Shown: positions 48,188 to 61,268 of the stretch, one piece after another
How the letters are laid out: every line of letters starts with the position of its first letter
How positions within the stretch are numbered: the stretch's first letter is position 1
Assembly: GCA_003999685.1 (NCBI GenBank)
Contig: CP021226.1
Span: 1,736,001-1,800,000, forward strand
DNA from: Taiwanofungus camphoratus
Lineage: Eukaryota > Basidiomycota > Agaricomycetes > Polyporales > Taiwanofungaceae
DNA length: 64,000 bases
Reading direction: 5' to 3'
Program-made: the position numbers and the translations under genes
The notes under the pieces: model-generated
What the model saw: only the letters and a program-made list of their open reading frames with translations
Databases searched by the model: none
What the model was told of the DNA's origin: nothing

Positions 48188-48642
48188 GCCGCGGCTAGTG
48201 GCCCGCTCGACCGCTTTATCACTGGCGGAAATGGCTCAAAATATAGACCGGCCGATTCTACAACAAATATTGTCATGAACGACGATGGGACGATGTCCAT
48301 TGATTCATGAAAACTCTGATGCAGTCGATACTAAGGATTCTATGTATATTTTTGTGTCGAATGCAGTGCTCCTGTGCTCAAACAGTCCTGAACACGTCGT
48401 ATGTGTACGATGGTGAAACATTCATTGATATTTGGTCGCGTGCGTCCAATTGGTCGACGGGATTACGCGGGGGTCAGCGTCACGTGCTCCCCGTAAATGA
48501 TCGAGATTGCTCATCCAAGTCTCCTGCGACATCGACGTCCTCTATACAGGCAGCCTGCACTGGCGACAACGTATACGTCTTTGTGTGCTATTTGGCCCAT
48601 TGCCCATTTGTTTGAAGTTATTTCGAGCTTTCATTATCGCTC
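48188..48642. other. Region after the Dpb3-like stop, before DDB1
   Basis: 455 bp. The first 123 nt continue the Dpb3-like frame past its stop with a protein-like sequence (SGPLDRFITGG ... NDDGTMSID) before a second stop. The remainder should hold the DDB1 promoter; a CACGTG site lies near 48481. Confidence 0.5.
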
Positions 48643-51600
48643 ATGAGGGTCGTTGCTACATTTCATCCTTCGTCTTCGGTCGTGTCCTCGGTGAAATGCA
48701 ATCTGACGGCCAACCGGAACCTCGAGCATCTTGTGGTTGCCAAAGTAAACAGGCTTGAAGTGTTCTCTCTTCAAGCCGAAGGATTGAGACAAGAGTGTGG
48801 AGTCGACATATGGGGCCGTATAATCGCCTTGCGAGCCATTTCTGCAGAGGTTAATTCATCTGCAAGAATTGCTTCGACGTTTTTGCTCATTCGCGCGCCA
48901 TAGGAGTCCGGACGGTCAAATTTGCTAGTCTTGACCGATCACCCGGAGCCGAAGCTTATACAGCTGACGTACGAAGTCGCTGCCGGAGTTGCCAGTCTTG
49001 TGAGTAACTCGCACATTGACCTGCAAGACCGCTATGCTCGCCCCGCCGAGTTCGTCACAGATGTATTGGTCGATCCGTCTGGGAAGGTGGCGGCTGTAAG
49101 CTGCTATACAGGTAGATTGAAGGTTGTCCGGCTCGAGGACGGAAAGATAGGCACGAACTTTGATGTCTCGTATGTTCCCGCACTCCCACGAGCTGTTCTT
49201 GATACCGACGCTATTTGTGCAGCATCCCGGAACTCTTTGTCTTAGGGCTCAGCTTCCTCTATACGGGAGAAGGCGCGTATGCTCTGGCCATACTCCACTA
49301 CGACCATCAGCAGCGATTGCACCTCCTCTCCCGCGATCTCGACCTATCCAACCTAGAAGTCTCCGCTGCACCGTCCACGCTCCTCCCTATGACGATCCTT
49401 TCTTCGAGCACCTTCCCCTCCATGGACACTCCACCACTTCTCATCCCCGTCCCGCCATTCAAGTCTCCCCACGAAACAGACGACGACCCCGCCGGCAGCC
49501 ACCTCGGCGGGCTGCTCATCGTTGGGGGACGCAAGGTGCTGTTCTTCGAGCACGCATCACAAGAGCGCCAGGAAGTCAGGCGAGAGAAGCAGCGCAGAAC
49601 GGCGAAGCGGCTGAGCGCTGCGGCACAGGCGGAGGCACAGAAGGCCCGGGAGAAGGAGAAGGAGCGCGAAGGGAGGAAGGTCAAGCCGAGGGCTAGCGTG
49701 AAGTGGCCCTGGAGCGAGGTAACTGCGTAAGCTCCGGGTCATTGGGAGCATGCACGCGCCAGTACTAATGCCTGGTTTGGTGTTACAGATGGTGCGCTAT
49801 CGAGGAGGAAGGGCGAAGATATCTTCTGGGTGATGCATACGGCCGGCTAGCTATGCTCTGCTTCGACGAGGTTTCCAGCCTTCTTCTGATACCTCTTGGA
49901 GAAGTATGTCTTGTCTTGGATACACTTTACGACCGCTGACTTCTGTTTGCTTGCTGTCTAATTAGACATCGCCTACCGTATCTTTGACCTACCTGACATC
50001 GCAGGTACTCTATTTGGGTTCTCATTTCGGCGACTCACAGCTCCTGCGCATCCACTTATCTCCATACGACAAATTGGACTCGGACACACTTCCGGTCCCA
50101 AACGGCATCACGACTGTGCCACCGTCGTCCCTCCTGTCATCGACCAAGGGTAAGCAGCGGGCCGATGTCGAGATGACAGATGTCAGGGAGGGGAAGGACG
50201 GACGAGTCATATCTGGAAAGGGCAGCTACATGGAAGTCCTACAGAACTATCAGAACATTGCTCCTATCATGGATGCGGTTCTGGCGGATTTGGATGGCAG
50301 TGGGCAGGTATGTTTCTTGGCGATATCCTTTTGATTTTATGCAACGTAGACTCCGATATAACAGCCTCAAATCGTAACATGCTCTGGCGGGCGGAACACA
50401 GGCGCGCTGAAGGTCGTGCGAACCGGTGCTGACTTTCAAGAATTGGCTGTAGTCGAGGGGATATCAAATGTGACCAGCGTATGGCCTGTTCGCTCTCGTT
50501 TTGAGGACAGGCAAGTCAAAAATTTCGATGTTGTCCTCCACCCGTATTGACAGGCCTCCAGCGTAGACACACACCTGGTTGCATCTACATTATATGAGAC
50601 ATATGTGTTCTGCTTCAGCGGCACCGAGGTCGTTACCCGCCTGGACCCCTCCGTCGATGGCTTCATCGCATCTCTACCAACTCTCGCGCTCGCCAATATC
50701 CCAAGACGAGTTGTAACAAGCAGTGGCGGACGATCGATCTCGTCGTATGTAGACTCCTCGCTCATTGCACAGGTGACATCTGAGAAGGTCCGGCTGGTCG
50801 AATACGATGCGGCGTTGGGCTTGTTCTCGCCTATGGGGGATGATTGGGACCCGAACAAGTTGATGGGTAGGAGTATCGTTGCCGCAAGTGTCAATGCGTC
50901 TCAGTTTGTGCTCGGTCTGAGTGGGGGCAGACTGGCATTGCTCAATTTAGGCGAAAACACCCAGTTCAAAGTCCTGAAGTGAGCATAATGCATATCCTGT
51001 CGTACTAGTTTTTAATACTAAGGCTAATTCCTGCGCAGGAGTCGGGACTTCATAGATGAATCGCACAGCCCTAGCGAGATCTCCGCAATTTCGTGCTGTC
51101 CTTTTGATAGCTCGAAGAACTACGCGACGCATATCGCAATATCATTTTGGGGCACCAATAAAGTAATGATCCTCTCATTGGAGTCATCCCAATCATATAT
51201 GTCGACCATTTGCGAAGCTGCCCTGCCATCTCTTGCTCGCTCACTATTACTTCATAACTTCGGTGCTGGTCGCAAGCCAAAGGAAGCAGATTATCATCCC
51301 CACTTACTCGCAGGTATGGCGGATGGCACGGTAGTGTCCTTTAGGTTCAAGGAGCACGAGCTGAAGGACGAGAAGGTATTTGCGCTTGGAACCACCCCTG
51401 TGTCTCTCGCAACGTGCAAAGTGGACGGAAGGACCTCCGTGTTTGCCAGTGGAAGCAGAGCCTCCGTACTCTTCTGGGATCGACATAGACTGCATCAATC
51501 ACCGGTTATGCTCAAGGTGTGTTTTATGCACACGTCGCGATGCTGGAGATACTGACCGTGGTGGAAGGACACGGTCAGGGGAACAAGTTTGAATGCATCG

Positions 51601-53209
51601 CTTTTCCCTTCTTGTCTGGTACTAGCTTCAGCCTCGTCGCTCTTGATTGGGAACGTCAGAGGCGTTGATAAGATGCAGATAAGATCTGTAAGTACTCCGT
51701 GGTACGTTATGATATTCAAGATGTCCATCTTTACATCTCTAGATTATGTTCGGATTGGACAATCCACGCCACATAGCTTACCACCCCGCACTCAAGATAT
51801 TTGGTGTTGCATTCAACCGTATAGCACCTCCTCGGATTGGTGATTATGAGGAGAGTTACAGCTCCGTAAAGATTTTTGACAAAAGCACATTCAATCGTGA
51901 GGCCGAGAATGTGTTTTGCTCCTTATACATGATTTACTATGATTCGTGCAGAACTTGCTCAATTTGTCTGTGAGCCCGGCGAAGAGATCTCTGCAATATT
52001 GGCTCTTCCGGTGGGCGAAGATCATAGCAGTCCATGTTTCTGCATTGGAACTGTGCAGTTACGGGCAGATGAGACAGAACCGTCGCATGGTCGGATCATC
52101 GCTTTTGCCTTTGGGTCGAATGAAGGATCGGTGTCATCAAAAACTCCTATATTACACATAGTGGCTATGACAGACGTACAAGGCTGCGTTTACCAACTGG
52201 CAAATGTCGATGGAATGATTGCAGCTGCCGTGAACACCTCAGTAAATTGCTTTCCTTGACTATCTTCACTTGTTACCCATGCTTTACTTATGATTGTCAG
52301 GTCATGTTATTCAAGATCCAAATGGTCGATGGGCATGGGGTCATTCTAAACCAATTGGCATTATGGGACCGTAACTATTTCGTCACCAGTTTGGTATCTA
52401 AAGAATCCACTCTTATAGTAGGAGACCCAATTAGTTCCGTCTCCGTCTTGCGCCCGGTTGGTACAGTACTGCGAACGGTTGCTAGAGACTATAGTCCGTT
52501 GTGGCCTGTTGCTATTGAGGCCATAGGCACCAGTGGCGTCATTGGTGCGAACGTACGTGGTCTGCATACTGTGTCGCCCAAGAATTGTCGAACTGATACC
52601 TTCACAGAGTGATTGCAATCTTTTCACATTTACTTTACAACGTAAAGAGAGCCGTTCTGTACTGGAACGAGACGGAAGTTATTACCTGGGTGATGTCGTT
52701 AATAAGTTCATTCCTGGTCAGATTCGATTTTGTCATATCCGATATGATATTGAATATGTGCGCTAGGCGGTCTGGCTTCCATAGACCTATCCGGGGATCA
52801 GACCCTGGAAGCGAAACATTTATTTTTCACCTCAACAGGAAGTATAGGAGTTATCTTGGAATTGAGCGATGAGATTTCTCTGCATATGACTGCTCTGCAA
52901 CGTAATATGGCGAAACATCTGATTGGTGTAGGAGATATCCACCACACGAAGTAAGCTGGGCCCTCTTTGGGGACATTGTCGACGATGTGCTCATTTTACT
53001 GGCGATGCAGATTGAGGGCTCCAGCCAATTCAAGAGGTCGTAGTGATACAGAAGCTGCGTTCGGATTCCTCGATGGCGATTTCGTGGAACAATTCCTCTC
53101 ACATCCACACCCCGTCGAGCTTCTTCAAGGCGAAATCGAGGCAGAACGTATCACGCTGCCGCAGGCTCGAATCCGGAATATATTAGAGAAGCTTCAGAGT
53201 TTACACTGA
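48643..53209 (+). CDS. DDB1: DNA damage-binding protein 1 (DDB1), CRL4 adaptor
   Basis: Large triple-beta-propeller adaptor linking substrate receptors to the Cullin-4 ubiquitin ligase; nuclear. The start MRVVATFHPSSSVVSSVKCN and then LEHLVVAKVNRLEVFSLQ match the MMS1/DDB1 N-terminal region (propeller A). LSFLYTGEGAYALAILHYD, LLIVGGRKVLFFEHA, YLGSHFGDSQLLRIHLS and SYMEVLQNYQNIAPIMDAVL follow. The C-terminal CPSF-A region has QPVMLFK-like sequence, SDCNLFTFTLQRK, YYLGDVVNKFIPG, TSTGSIGVILELSD, and ends LDGDFVEQFL and RNILEKLQSLH, the usual helical C-terminus. A Lys/Glu/Arg-rich insert near codon 320 (EKEKEREGRKVKPRASVKW) is long compared with animal DDB1. About fifteen exons. It is convergent with VNX1 (159 bp apart). 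Confidence 0.88.
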
Positions 53210-53368
53210 TGATGTGGTCGAACCCCATTTGCATTCATTTGTACTCGAGACGTCATGATATGTCCATGTCGATAGTACGCAACTGTAGATTGGGACCAAG
53301 AATGAGAGGATATGTTGTCTGATACAAAGAAAGGGACGTGGTATATATAGACTGAATATGATACGCTA

Positions 53369-56300
53369 TCAACGTGAAAGAAAGAACGACACAATAGAGG
53401 ACAGCGGAAAAATGAGTGCATTTTGTTCTTCATCAGCACGTTGTGGGGCGAAGAAGAAACCAGAGACAAGAACAAGGTAGCTATTATAATGTCAGCTAAC
53501 TGAGGAATAGGCAAGACCAAATCTACCTTACCTGAGAATGAGAATGCTTCCGCGATGATAATTGCTCTTAGCTTCAATGTAAGTATAAGTCAACAGAAAG
53601 AGAGAAAGCATGATGACAAGAACATCCCATCGAGGAAAAATCAATCTATCGAATTGCATACTTGTATCAGACGACCGCTAGACATATATGACGTGACTCA
53701 CGTGAAGGTGTCTGCAACAGAGCCCATCTTTTCTGGAGCATACCAAGCCGAGAATGCGACCATAGCAGGAATTTGGAGTAAGCAAACCTGCAGAGCGTAC
53801 GCAGACCCAATTTCCATGCTGAGAAAATTATGAGTATACAGCTCACAAAGAAGTATGAGGAATTAGCACCTCAGAGCAATGTTGCCATGCATAGCAAACG
53901 AGATCGCATTCATGAATTCGGTCGTGTTCGGGACCAAGGCAAACAGAGTCACTCCCAAGAATTTCTCATCAATGCCTGAACCTTCTAATACCACGTCAAC
54001 GACATCAACAAGCAATTCTGTGTGACACGGTCAGCGTGCAGATTCGTTGTGAGCACGAGCTAAGACCCAAACCTGCGATGATGGCGTAAAACGCTGTGCA
54101 GGCGAGTAGTACGCTAGCGCTAGTTGTCCGACTCCAAGATGGAGCATCGTGACCGCCATGTTCTGCACCTTCTAACTCGGCGGCAGAAACACGTACCCCA
54201 GCAGGCGAACGCGAAGTGTTCTGTTGATGTCTGAGCGCGCTCACGGTTGCAACAGCGACTGCCCTGGTGAAGTCGTCCGTGGTCATATTCTCAGGTAGCG
54301 ACATGGGTTGTAGACCGGAGTCCTTGATTGCATGATTCACAGTGTCCAAAAGAGGTGTGTAGCCTTGGGTCTGTAAAACAGGTGGGTTCGCGTATGATAT
54401 TCGTCTTCCGGTTGACAGTTGTGGGGTCTGGCCTTGGACCCCCGATGACCGCTGTTGTCCTGGAATGAAGGAGCTAGACTGAAGTGGTGTCTGGCTCCTG
54501 GAAGGAATAGTGCTATCGGCAGAGGTTGTGATGATACTTGGTTTGTGGCGTAGGGGATCCTGAGGACGCTGCGAAGACTGAGTATTTGACACTCCAGGGA
54601 TAAGACGATGGTAAAGAGACGTGCGACTTTGACCTTCGTGTACTGGGATATCGATGGGATGTAACAACTGTTGTGGGTTCTGCCAGATTTGGCTTGCATG
54701 AGTGCGAAGCGAAAACCACAGGCCAATGACATAGGACTGATCAAGAACATCAACTCAAACCAACAAACTACTATTGTACCTTGGCTTACAAGTAACAAAA
54801 CCACGGCACAGAAATACATCAGGCTTTTTACTGTTGACTGGTAGAAAGGATCGTCGACAGGGTCGGGATGTTTATAATAACAGTGCTGGCAGATCCAAGG
54901 ACCGTCGGAACCAGCCGCAGGGCAGCCGTCGCACATGAGTTGGAACTATGGCATTCATCAATGAGCAAGAGTCATATAAAACGGACACACAAGCACGTAC
55001 GCTTCCGTAAGTCTGGTAGAACAAGGTTGGGGCCAATGTACCGATAAAGGCCATGATCAGTAGCATGCTGGTGACTCCGGCGCTTTTTGCGTTGAATTTT
55101 TGCTCCTTCGTCCTCAGCGCAGCGCTGCACATACTCACTCCAGGCATTAATAAGACACCGGCTAAGATACTACCGACAATGGATCCTTCCACAAGGTGAC
55201 CTTTGCCTTGCGTCAAAGCAATGGAATATAAGATTATCTCGATGATGGACCCAAAGGTAGCGTTGATGACGGCACCCATGCCTATGGATGATTGTGCTGA
55301 GATAGATGCAACAGCCATGCCGATGAAGTAGGACAGCGGTATGACACTCAGAAGGCTCAGAACGAAAATGATGGCACGCTCGGTAAGAAAGGCAAGGACT
55401 GCCGGAACATGGTCGCCAGCATTCTCCCATCTTTCTGCTAGAGGCATCAGAACGAAGCCGTCGAAGATGACAAAGAACACTAGTGGCATGAGGTTCACGA
55501 AAAGAATGTTCACGCCCCCAATGGTGTACTTGTAATACTTCCAGCCGAATGCCTTGTACGTGCACAGAAGGACTGTCGACGTTGGCGACCCGAAAGGTGC
55601 TGCCTGACCGGCGGCGAGCCTTGCAGGCTTGAACGACACTGGTGTCCGTCCAGTAGCTGCCGAGAGCTCGCCGGAATTCACAGCCGTTTCCTCACTGCCA
55701 CTGGTACTGGCGACAGCAACTACTGGAGCTGCGCAGAAGCGGATATGAGTCGGCTGTTTAATCAAGTAGTTGATCAAGGCCCAGTTAAGTCGGGCCATAG
55801 GAAGTGCGAAAATGACACCCCAGCAAATGGTAGAAACGATCAGCATGAGAGGTGCGATGAGGCATATGAACGTGACTCTGAAAGCGGCTTTGCCGAGCCA
55901 ATCTCCGTGTTTCCCTTCTGATATGCCAATGGAATACGAAAGTGGTTGAGGAGTCACTGGAGCTGAGGTAGTAGCGCCGTAAGACTTGGAGGGTCTGAGC
56001 GGAGGAGCCGAGGTGGTGGCCCCAAGCAGTGCAGTCGTCGCGGTTGGTACTTCGCTCCAGGAGTCAGAAGACGGTTGCTGCATTGTGCGGGGAGTGACAG
56101 TTGAGTGATTTGATGGAGTGCTCCCCTGAGCAGTGACCGTGTCATGACTAGATTGTGAAACATTACCTCGAGCAGTGGAATCTGTATCAACTTCGCTGAT
56201 CGACGAGGGAGTCTGTGGAGGATGGGCATGCTCTGCTTCTTCGTCCGGATGCTCAACAATGGTGTCGGGCGCGTACTCTTCGTCTTCCGCGGAATGCATA

Positions 56301-57127
56301 GAGTCTAGGTCACCTTCAACATACTTCCCGAAGGGCCAAGCAATGTACCACCCCAGACCGAACATTAGGCTAGAATAACGTTTCCCGCCGTTTGGGACGA
56401 GATATAGAAGAGCTGATAGAACGAAGCAGGCTATTGAAAGCCACCACCCAAAAGCCGCCGCGTACAGGATATTTCCCGGGAGTAAATGTCGTTCCGCCTG
56501 TGCTGAAGGAACAGAGTGCAGGGCTTGGTCGGCGTAGCGCGTAACGGATCTGGACTTCTTGTACAAGGCTGGCTTCCATATAGGAAGTCCAAAGGGATGT
56601 TCGACGTTGATAAGCGACTGGCGGTCCTTGAGTGTAATTGGGTCGTCCTCTCGTTGCGACCCTTCGCTGTTATCGTCTTCGTCGTTCGTGGCCTCTTCGC
56701 GGTCCTCAGCGACACCGACTCTCCTGATGCCATCATCAAATGCAACGCCGGCTTCCTCGTCGCTTTCTTCGTTTTCCTCGCTGAGCATTCCGGGATCCTC
56801 ACCGAAGCCTCTGGTAGTGGCATGTGAACTGGTGATGCTTGTACTCCTCATCGCGCGACGTTTCACGGACGGATTTCTTATCGCAGACGGCGGACCCGTG
56901 CGTCTAGGAGTAGGCGATACTGCCCTCGAGGACTCAGGAAAATATGAAGTCCCCTGATGGTGATGTCTGGGAGTATCTGTGATGGACCACTGGGACCCTC
57001 GACTGACACTGCGATGGAGGGGAAGTCGAGGAACGAAACTTGATGTCGTGGGTGTCGCTCCTGGCGTTATACTGGGCGACACGTTGCCGTCCGACTCTGG
57101 ATCTGTTGTGTATGGCACGTTCGACAT
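53369..57127 (-). CDS. VNX1: Vacuolar cation/proton antiporter of the VNX1/CaCA family
   Basis: Proton-driven Na/K (possibly Ca) antiporter of the vacuole or endomembranes. The long cytosolic N-terminus (MSNVPYTTDPESDGNVSPSI onward) is Ser-rich and acidic. Helices follow: LYAAAFGWWLSIACFVLSAL, NILFVNLMPLVFFVIFDGF, IIFVLSLLSVIPLSYFIGMA and the first alpha repeat SIGMGAVINATFGSIIEIIL with GNATFG-type sequence. The second repeat has LFALVPNTTEFMNAISFAMH. The protein ends LIFPLSSIVSFFLSR. A Cys/His-rich loop (CDGCPAAGSDGPWICQHCYY) sits between the repeats, followed by a long soluble segment, both typical of the Vnx1 branch rather than Vcx1. The ATG at 57127 is chosen over one 99 nt upstream because of the family-like start. 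Confidence 0.88.
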
Positions 57128-57446
57128 GGCCTCGAGATCGTCGCGAGCGAAAGTGACGAGGAAATACTTAAGGGTACACTGTCCCAGTCTGGTCCGTCTA
57201 GAGTCAACATCACGTGCACATCGCAAGTCACAAATTAGGGAATCATTATCTAGGTAAAATTATTCATTACACATCCAACAATAATGTCAAGTAACTATTA
57301 GAGCAATCCCGAGTCAAAACCTCCACAGAACAACGCCCAAACCATGCAATTATCGTAACGAGCGGATGCAGACGTAGACGGTCGCAGCCATTTCAGTAAA
57401 CGTGTGCAATCGCGACTTGTGCCCGAGAAACCTTCAGTCACTGCGA
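57128..57446. other. Short intergenic region upstream of VNX1
   Basis: 319 bp. A CACGTG-like site lies near 57212. Nothing else is seen. Confidence 0.5.
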
Positions 57447-59437
57447 TCATTTACGCAAGATCTTTTCGCGGAGTTCTGCGCCCTTCAGCCTCGCGCGTAA
57501 GTATTCGAGGCGTGCCTCATACCGAGCAGTCACCTCGACTCGCCGTCTTCTAATATCTGCCAATTCCGTTTCCATCGCCAGGATCTCTTCGTCCTCACCG
57601 TTGACTGTTGTGTTCGCAGACCACGCTCGCCCCTTAGACGAAACAGACGAGCCATTGCTCGCTATCCCTCTCGCACGACGAACCTGAGGACACCCCTCTG
57701 TTTCAGCCACTGTCGCGAGCGGCAGATGGCCAGAGCTTTTCGTCAGATTGACACTAGAACTGCTTGCCAGCCCAGTCAAACCCGACAATGTGCCCAGACC
57801 GGGCCTTCCTCGGGACGACATCGATGAAATGGATCCCTTGCGAATCACCATACTCGGCTGGGACGTCAGAGTTGTGCTGGACGTTGCTGTTCGCATTTTT
57901 CTTGGACCAGATTGAGAACGTGTCATAGAATGTGCCGTCCGAATCGAGCCACTCGACTTGAACGATAACGTATCGATGTCCTTTCCAGCCCGCAGAGACT
58001 GTCGATCAAGTGTATTAGTCGACACACCGATGCCAATGCCTTCGTTCGAGTTACTGAACGGAAGTGGGGGGATCACAGGAGGTTGCCTCTTGCGACGAGT
58101 CAATGTACTGAGCTCCAGACCATTGAACGCATCGAGTAATCGCCTCCCCTCTGCCTCCACAAGTTCTATTTGGTTTCGAATATCTTTTGCTGTCTCGAGC
58201 TCGTCGTCGTCAGGAAGGCCATCTGGTACTACGTGATGGGTATATCTCTGATCAAGCCCCAGCGATGCGCCCGGGAATGAGGAGGGGGGAGCTGTGGAAC
58301 CAGACCGTTTTCTGCCTCGAACGGGACGGGTGCTGGGACCGGCGCCATCAGTATCTTGATCGGCCGCTATCGAACTAGGGCGTTTGAAAGTTGGTACGCG
58401 GGAACTTTGCGTTCGTAGGGAAGAATTACTTGTCTGATTCGACAGAGTCCGAGGGACTGTGTTGCTCCGGTTCGTTGAAGACGCCATCGAGAACACGCTG
58501 ACTGCATCGGCTCTACCAAGCTCTGCAGGCATAGACGCAACTCGTTTGCTTGTTGCACGTCGTAGTAGACTAGTCACAGCGGACGATAGTGACTTTTTGG
58601 ACCGTACGGAAGGTGATCGTGGAACTTGGACATGAAAATTAGATGAAGGACGACGTTCATGGGAAGAGGAAGATGCTGCTGAGATAGGTGGATGATCAGC
58701 TAGGAACGTAAACGACAGTCATGAATGCTCACTTCTTCCATCTGCGACAAGACCTACCCCAGACATACGAACTAAAGGCGTCTCAGATGGAACGCCCGAG
58801 CTGCTGGCAAAACGCTCGAACAGGTTCTGGCGAAGTAGACGATACTCCTCATCGCTAGAAAATGTTGACAAAATCGCACTATTTGAGCCAAGGAGCCGGG
58901 ACATCCTGAAATACACGCAAACTCACCTGAGCAGACCTTCTGAATTAGCCGTGGCTAACTCGTTCAGTCTTTGAGCAAGGGTTATCCTGTAGCAGTTGAG
59001 ATAGCATCACAGTATAGATTACACGGAATACTGACGTGACAGCATCCGTAGAAGAGCGAGATGCAGCCGGTTCACTGACATTGTCTGCACGCCGGGAGAG
59101 GGACGATGCAACTGAGTCACCGGTCCAACGTAGATCTCGGGAAGAACTACTAATCCCAACGCGTGGGGTCGTCGAAGAGAACGATTTCCTAACTCCAAAA
59201 GGAACGAAGGAAGAAGAGGGAGACGGCGGTGAAGGAGAGTAAGATGCGTCGCCGTCCATGTCCGAGCGCTGTTTGCCCTTTGCCTTGCCATACTTGAATG
59301 CACATGTCAGAGCGCCAACGGAAGAGAGTTAAGGTGATAGAACGCACGAATCTAGAGCGAATAACGCGGACCACAGTATTGTCATCATGGAGGTCAGTTT
59401 CGAGTTGCTCGGCTTTTCTCGAAGAGAAAAACCCCAT
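57447..59437 (-). CDS. Ser-rich coiled-coil protein of unknown function
   Basis: I do not recognise the family. The likely start is MGFFSSRKAEQLETDLHDDN (ATG 59437), which has a Gly at position 2 and Ser at 6, so N-myristoylation is possible. Splicing then gives YGKAKGKQRSDMDGDASYSP, a Ser/Pro-rich stretch, LNELATANSEGLL, SSDEEYRLLRQNLFERFA and a long disordered Ser/Arg/Thr-rich body with phosphorylation-like SxSS runs (MTSLLRRATSKRVASMPAEL, KDIRNQIELVEAEGRRLLDA). It ends in a coiled coil, LAMETELADIRRRRVEVTAR ... LRARLKGAELREKILRK. About five exons; the last (58577-57447) is the longest. The composition suggests a cytoskeletal or signalling scaffold, but that is only a guess. Confidence 0.7.
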
Positions 59438-59641
59438 CACTATCATCACTTCATAATGGCTGTAGATCCACAACTCGAAGACGACCACCATGTGCAGGGC
59501 TGTCCTGTGGGTTAGGGTTGGGTAAGGGTTGTCGAAACTATAACGGGGACGTATTGGACATAAATAAATAAGGTGTAACTTCATGATCGGACCATTCTCA
59601 ACTTCCCCACAACGCGTGCATCGCGCTCTCATCGCTGTACC
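59438..59641. promoter_or_regulatory. Divergent promoter of ERG24 and the Ser-rich gene, with telobox
   Basis: 204 bp between start codons. At about 59508-59530 it holds gggttagggttgggtaaggg, which contains TTAGGGTT, the same as the common fungal telomere repeat, plus two near copies. Such teloboxes are bound by Tbf1-like Myb proteins in yeasts. The function here is inferred. Confidence 0.45.
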
Positions 59642-61268
59642 ATGTCGTCGCCAGAGACTACCCTCAATCCTCGCACAAAAGGGTATGAATTTTTCGGGCC
59701 ACCAGGTGCCCTTTTTGTGACTTTGTCTGTCCCAATCATGTCCTATGCGCTTTACTTCGGGTGTTCAGAAGAGACGGGTGGCTGTCCGCCTCCCATTTCC
59801 ATGCCCGCTATTATTGATGCCTTGACCAGCTGGGACTGGTGGAAGGGCCTTTGGGACACTCAGGCGACGCTCATGTATCTCGGCTGGTACTCATTCTGTG
59901 TCGCTGCTTGGTATGTCCTTCCAGGAGATTGGATCGAGGGTGTGCCATTGAGAACTGGAGGAAAGAAGAAATACAAAATCAATGGTACGGGTGTTGTGTT
60001 CGTATTCTCCCGTCGGAAATGATGTCACTCAATTTTGACAGCATTCTCGACGTTTTTGCTCACCTTGGGCCTTACCTCGGGATACATCTGGCGTTACGGA
60101 GCGCAGTCTTTCACATTCATTTACGAAAAGTGGGTTGGCTTGGTGACCGCGTCCATCCTGATGTCGGTGGTGCAGGGTTTTGCATGTTACGCTGCGTCTT
60201 TCCGTGAAGGGGCGCTCCTCGCGTTAGGCGGCAATACTGGAAGTTTCATCTATGATGTATGTCACTTCCTAATTTCACCGTCCTGGGCGCTGACGATGTG
60301 GGGTCGGCGGAGTAGTTCTTCATCGGTAGAGAGTTGAACCCCTCAATAGGCTCTTTTGACGTCAAGTCCTTCAATGAGCTCCGCCCTGGGCTCATTCTAT
60401 GGGCCGTCATTGACATCAGCATGGTGTGCGAGCAGGCCGTCCGTCGCGGCGGCAGCGTCACCGACTCGATGTGGTCGGTGTCCCTCTTCCAGCTCTGGTA
60501 TGTTGCCGATGCTCTGTACAATGAAGTACGTATGTTGTCCTACCCAGAGCACGTGATCTGACGTTCCTGCCGCTAGCCAGCCATCTTAACCACCATGGAT
60601 ATTACGACCGACGGCTTTGGGTTTATGCTTGCCGTTGGAGATTTGGTTTGGGTACCCTTTGTGTACTCTCTGCAGGCGCGATACCTGGTCTTCAAGCAGC
60701 TGGAACTCGGGCCTACGTTAACCGCTGTTGTATGTGGAGTGAACCTGCTCGGTTATTACATCTTCCGCAGCGCGAACGGTGAGAAGAACAACTTCCGGAA
60801 CGGTCATAACCCGAAGAGTAAGCCTGCGCATACTGCCTCATCTTTTGGCGTGCTAATGACCGATGTATGTAAGACCTAAGATATATGACCACTGAACGCG
60901 GCTCCAAACTAATCATTTCTGGCTGGTGGGGCCTTTCTCGTCACCCTAATTACCTGTGAGTCGCCCACTGTGGGCTGTCATGAGAATTGCCGAGTAAGCT
61001 GACTATACCTGTGCAGTGGCGACCTCATCATGGGCCTAGCATGGTCTCTCCCTACTGGGTTTGACACGCCCATCACATATTTCTACGTCATGTACTTCGC
61101 GGTACTATTAATCCATCGACAAATGCGAGATGACGAGAACTGCGAGAAAAAGCACGCCGTTTCTCCCCCTTTTTCTTTCTCTGTACTGACCCTACCTGCA
61201 GGTATGGAAAGGATTGGCACAAGTATTGCCAACTCGTGCCGTACCGTATCATTCCTTACGTTTACTGA
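59642..61268 (+). CDS. ERG24: Delta(14)-sterol reductase
   Basis: Reduces the C14-C15 double bond after lanosterol demethylation in ergosterol synthesis; endoplasmic reticulum. Start MSSPETTLNPRTKGYEFFGP. Signature blocks: DFFIGRELNPSIGSFDVKSF (the GRELNPR family motif, here with Ser), MDITTDGFGFMLAVGDLVWV, GYYIFRSANGEKNNFR and [20 protein letters not shown], then a tail with RQMRDDENCEKKYGKDWHKY and CQLVPYRIIPYVY at the stop (61266-61268). NADPH-contact residues of the C-terminal region are present. Multiple hydrophobic helices, about seven exons. ERG4 is excluded by the N-terminal sequence and length. Confidence 0.95.
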
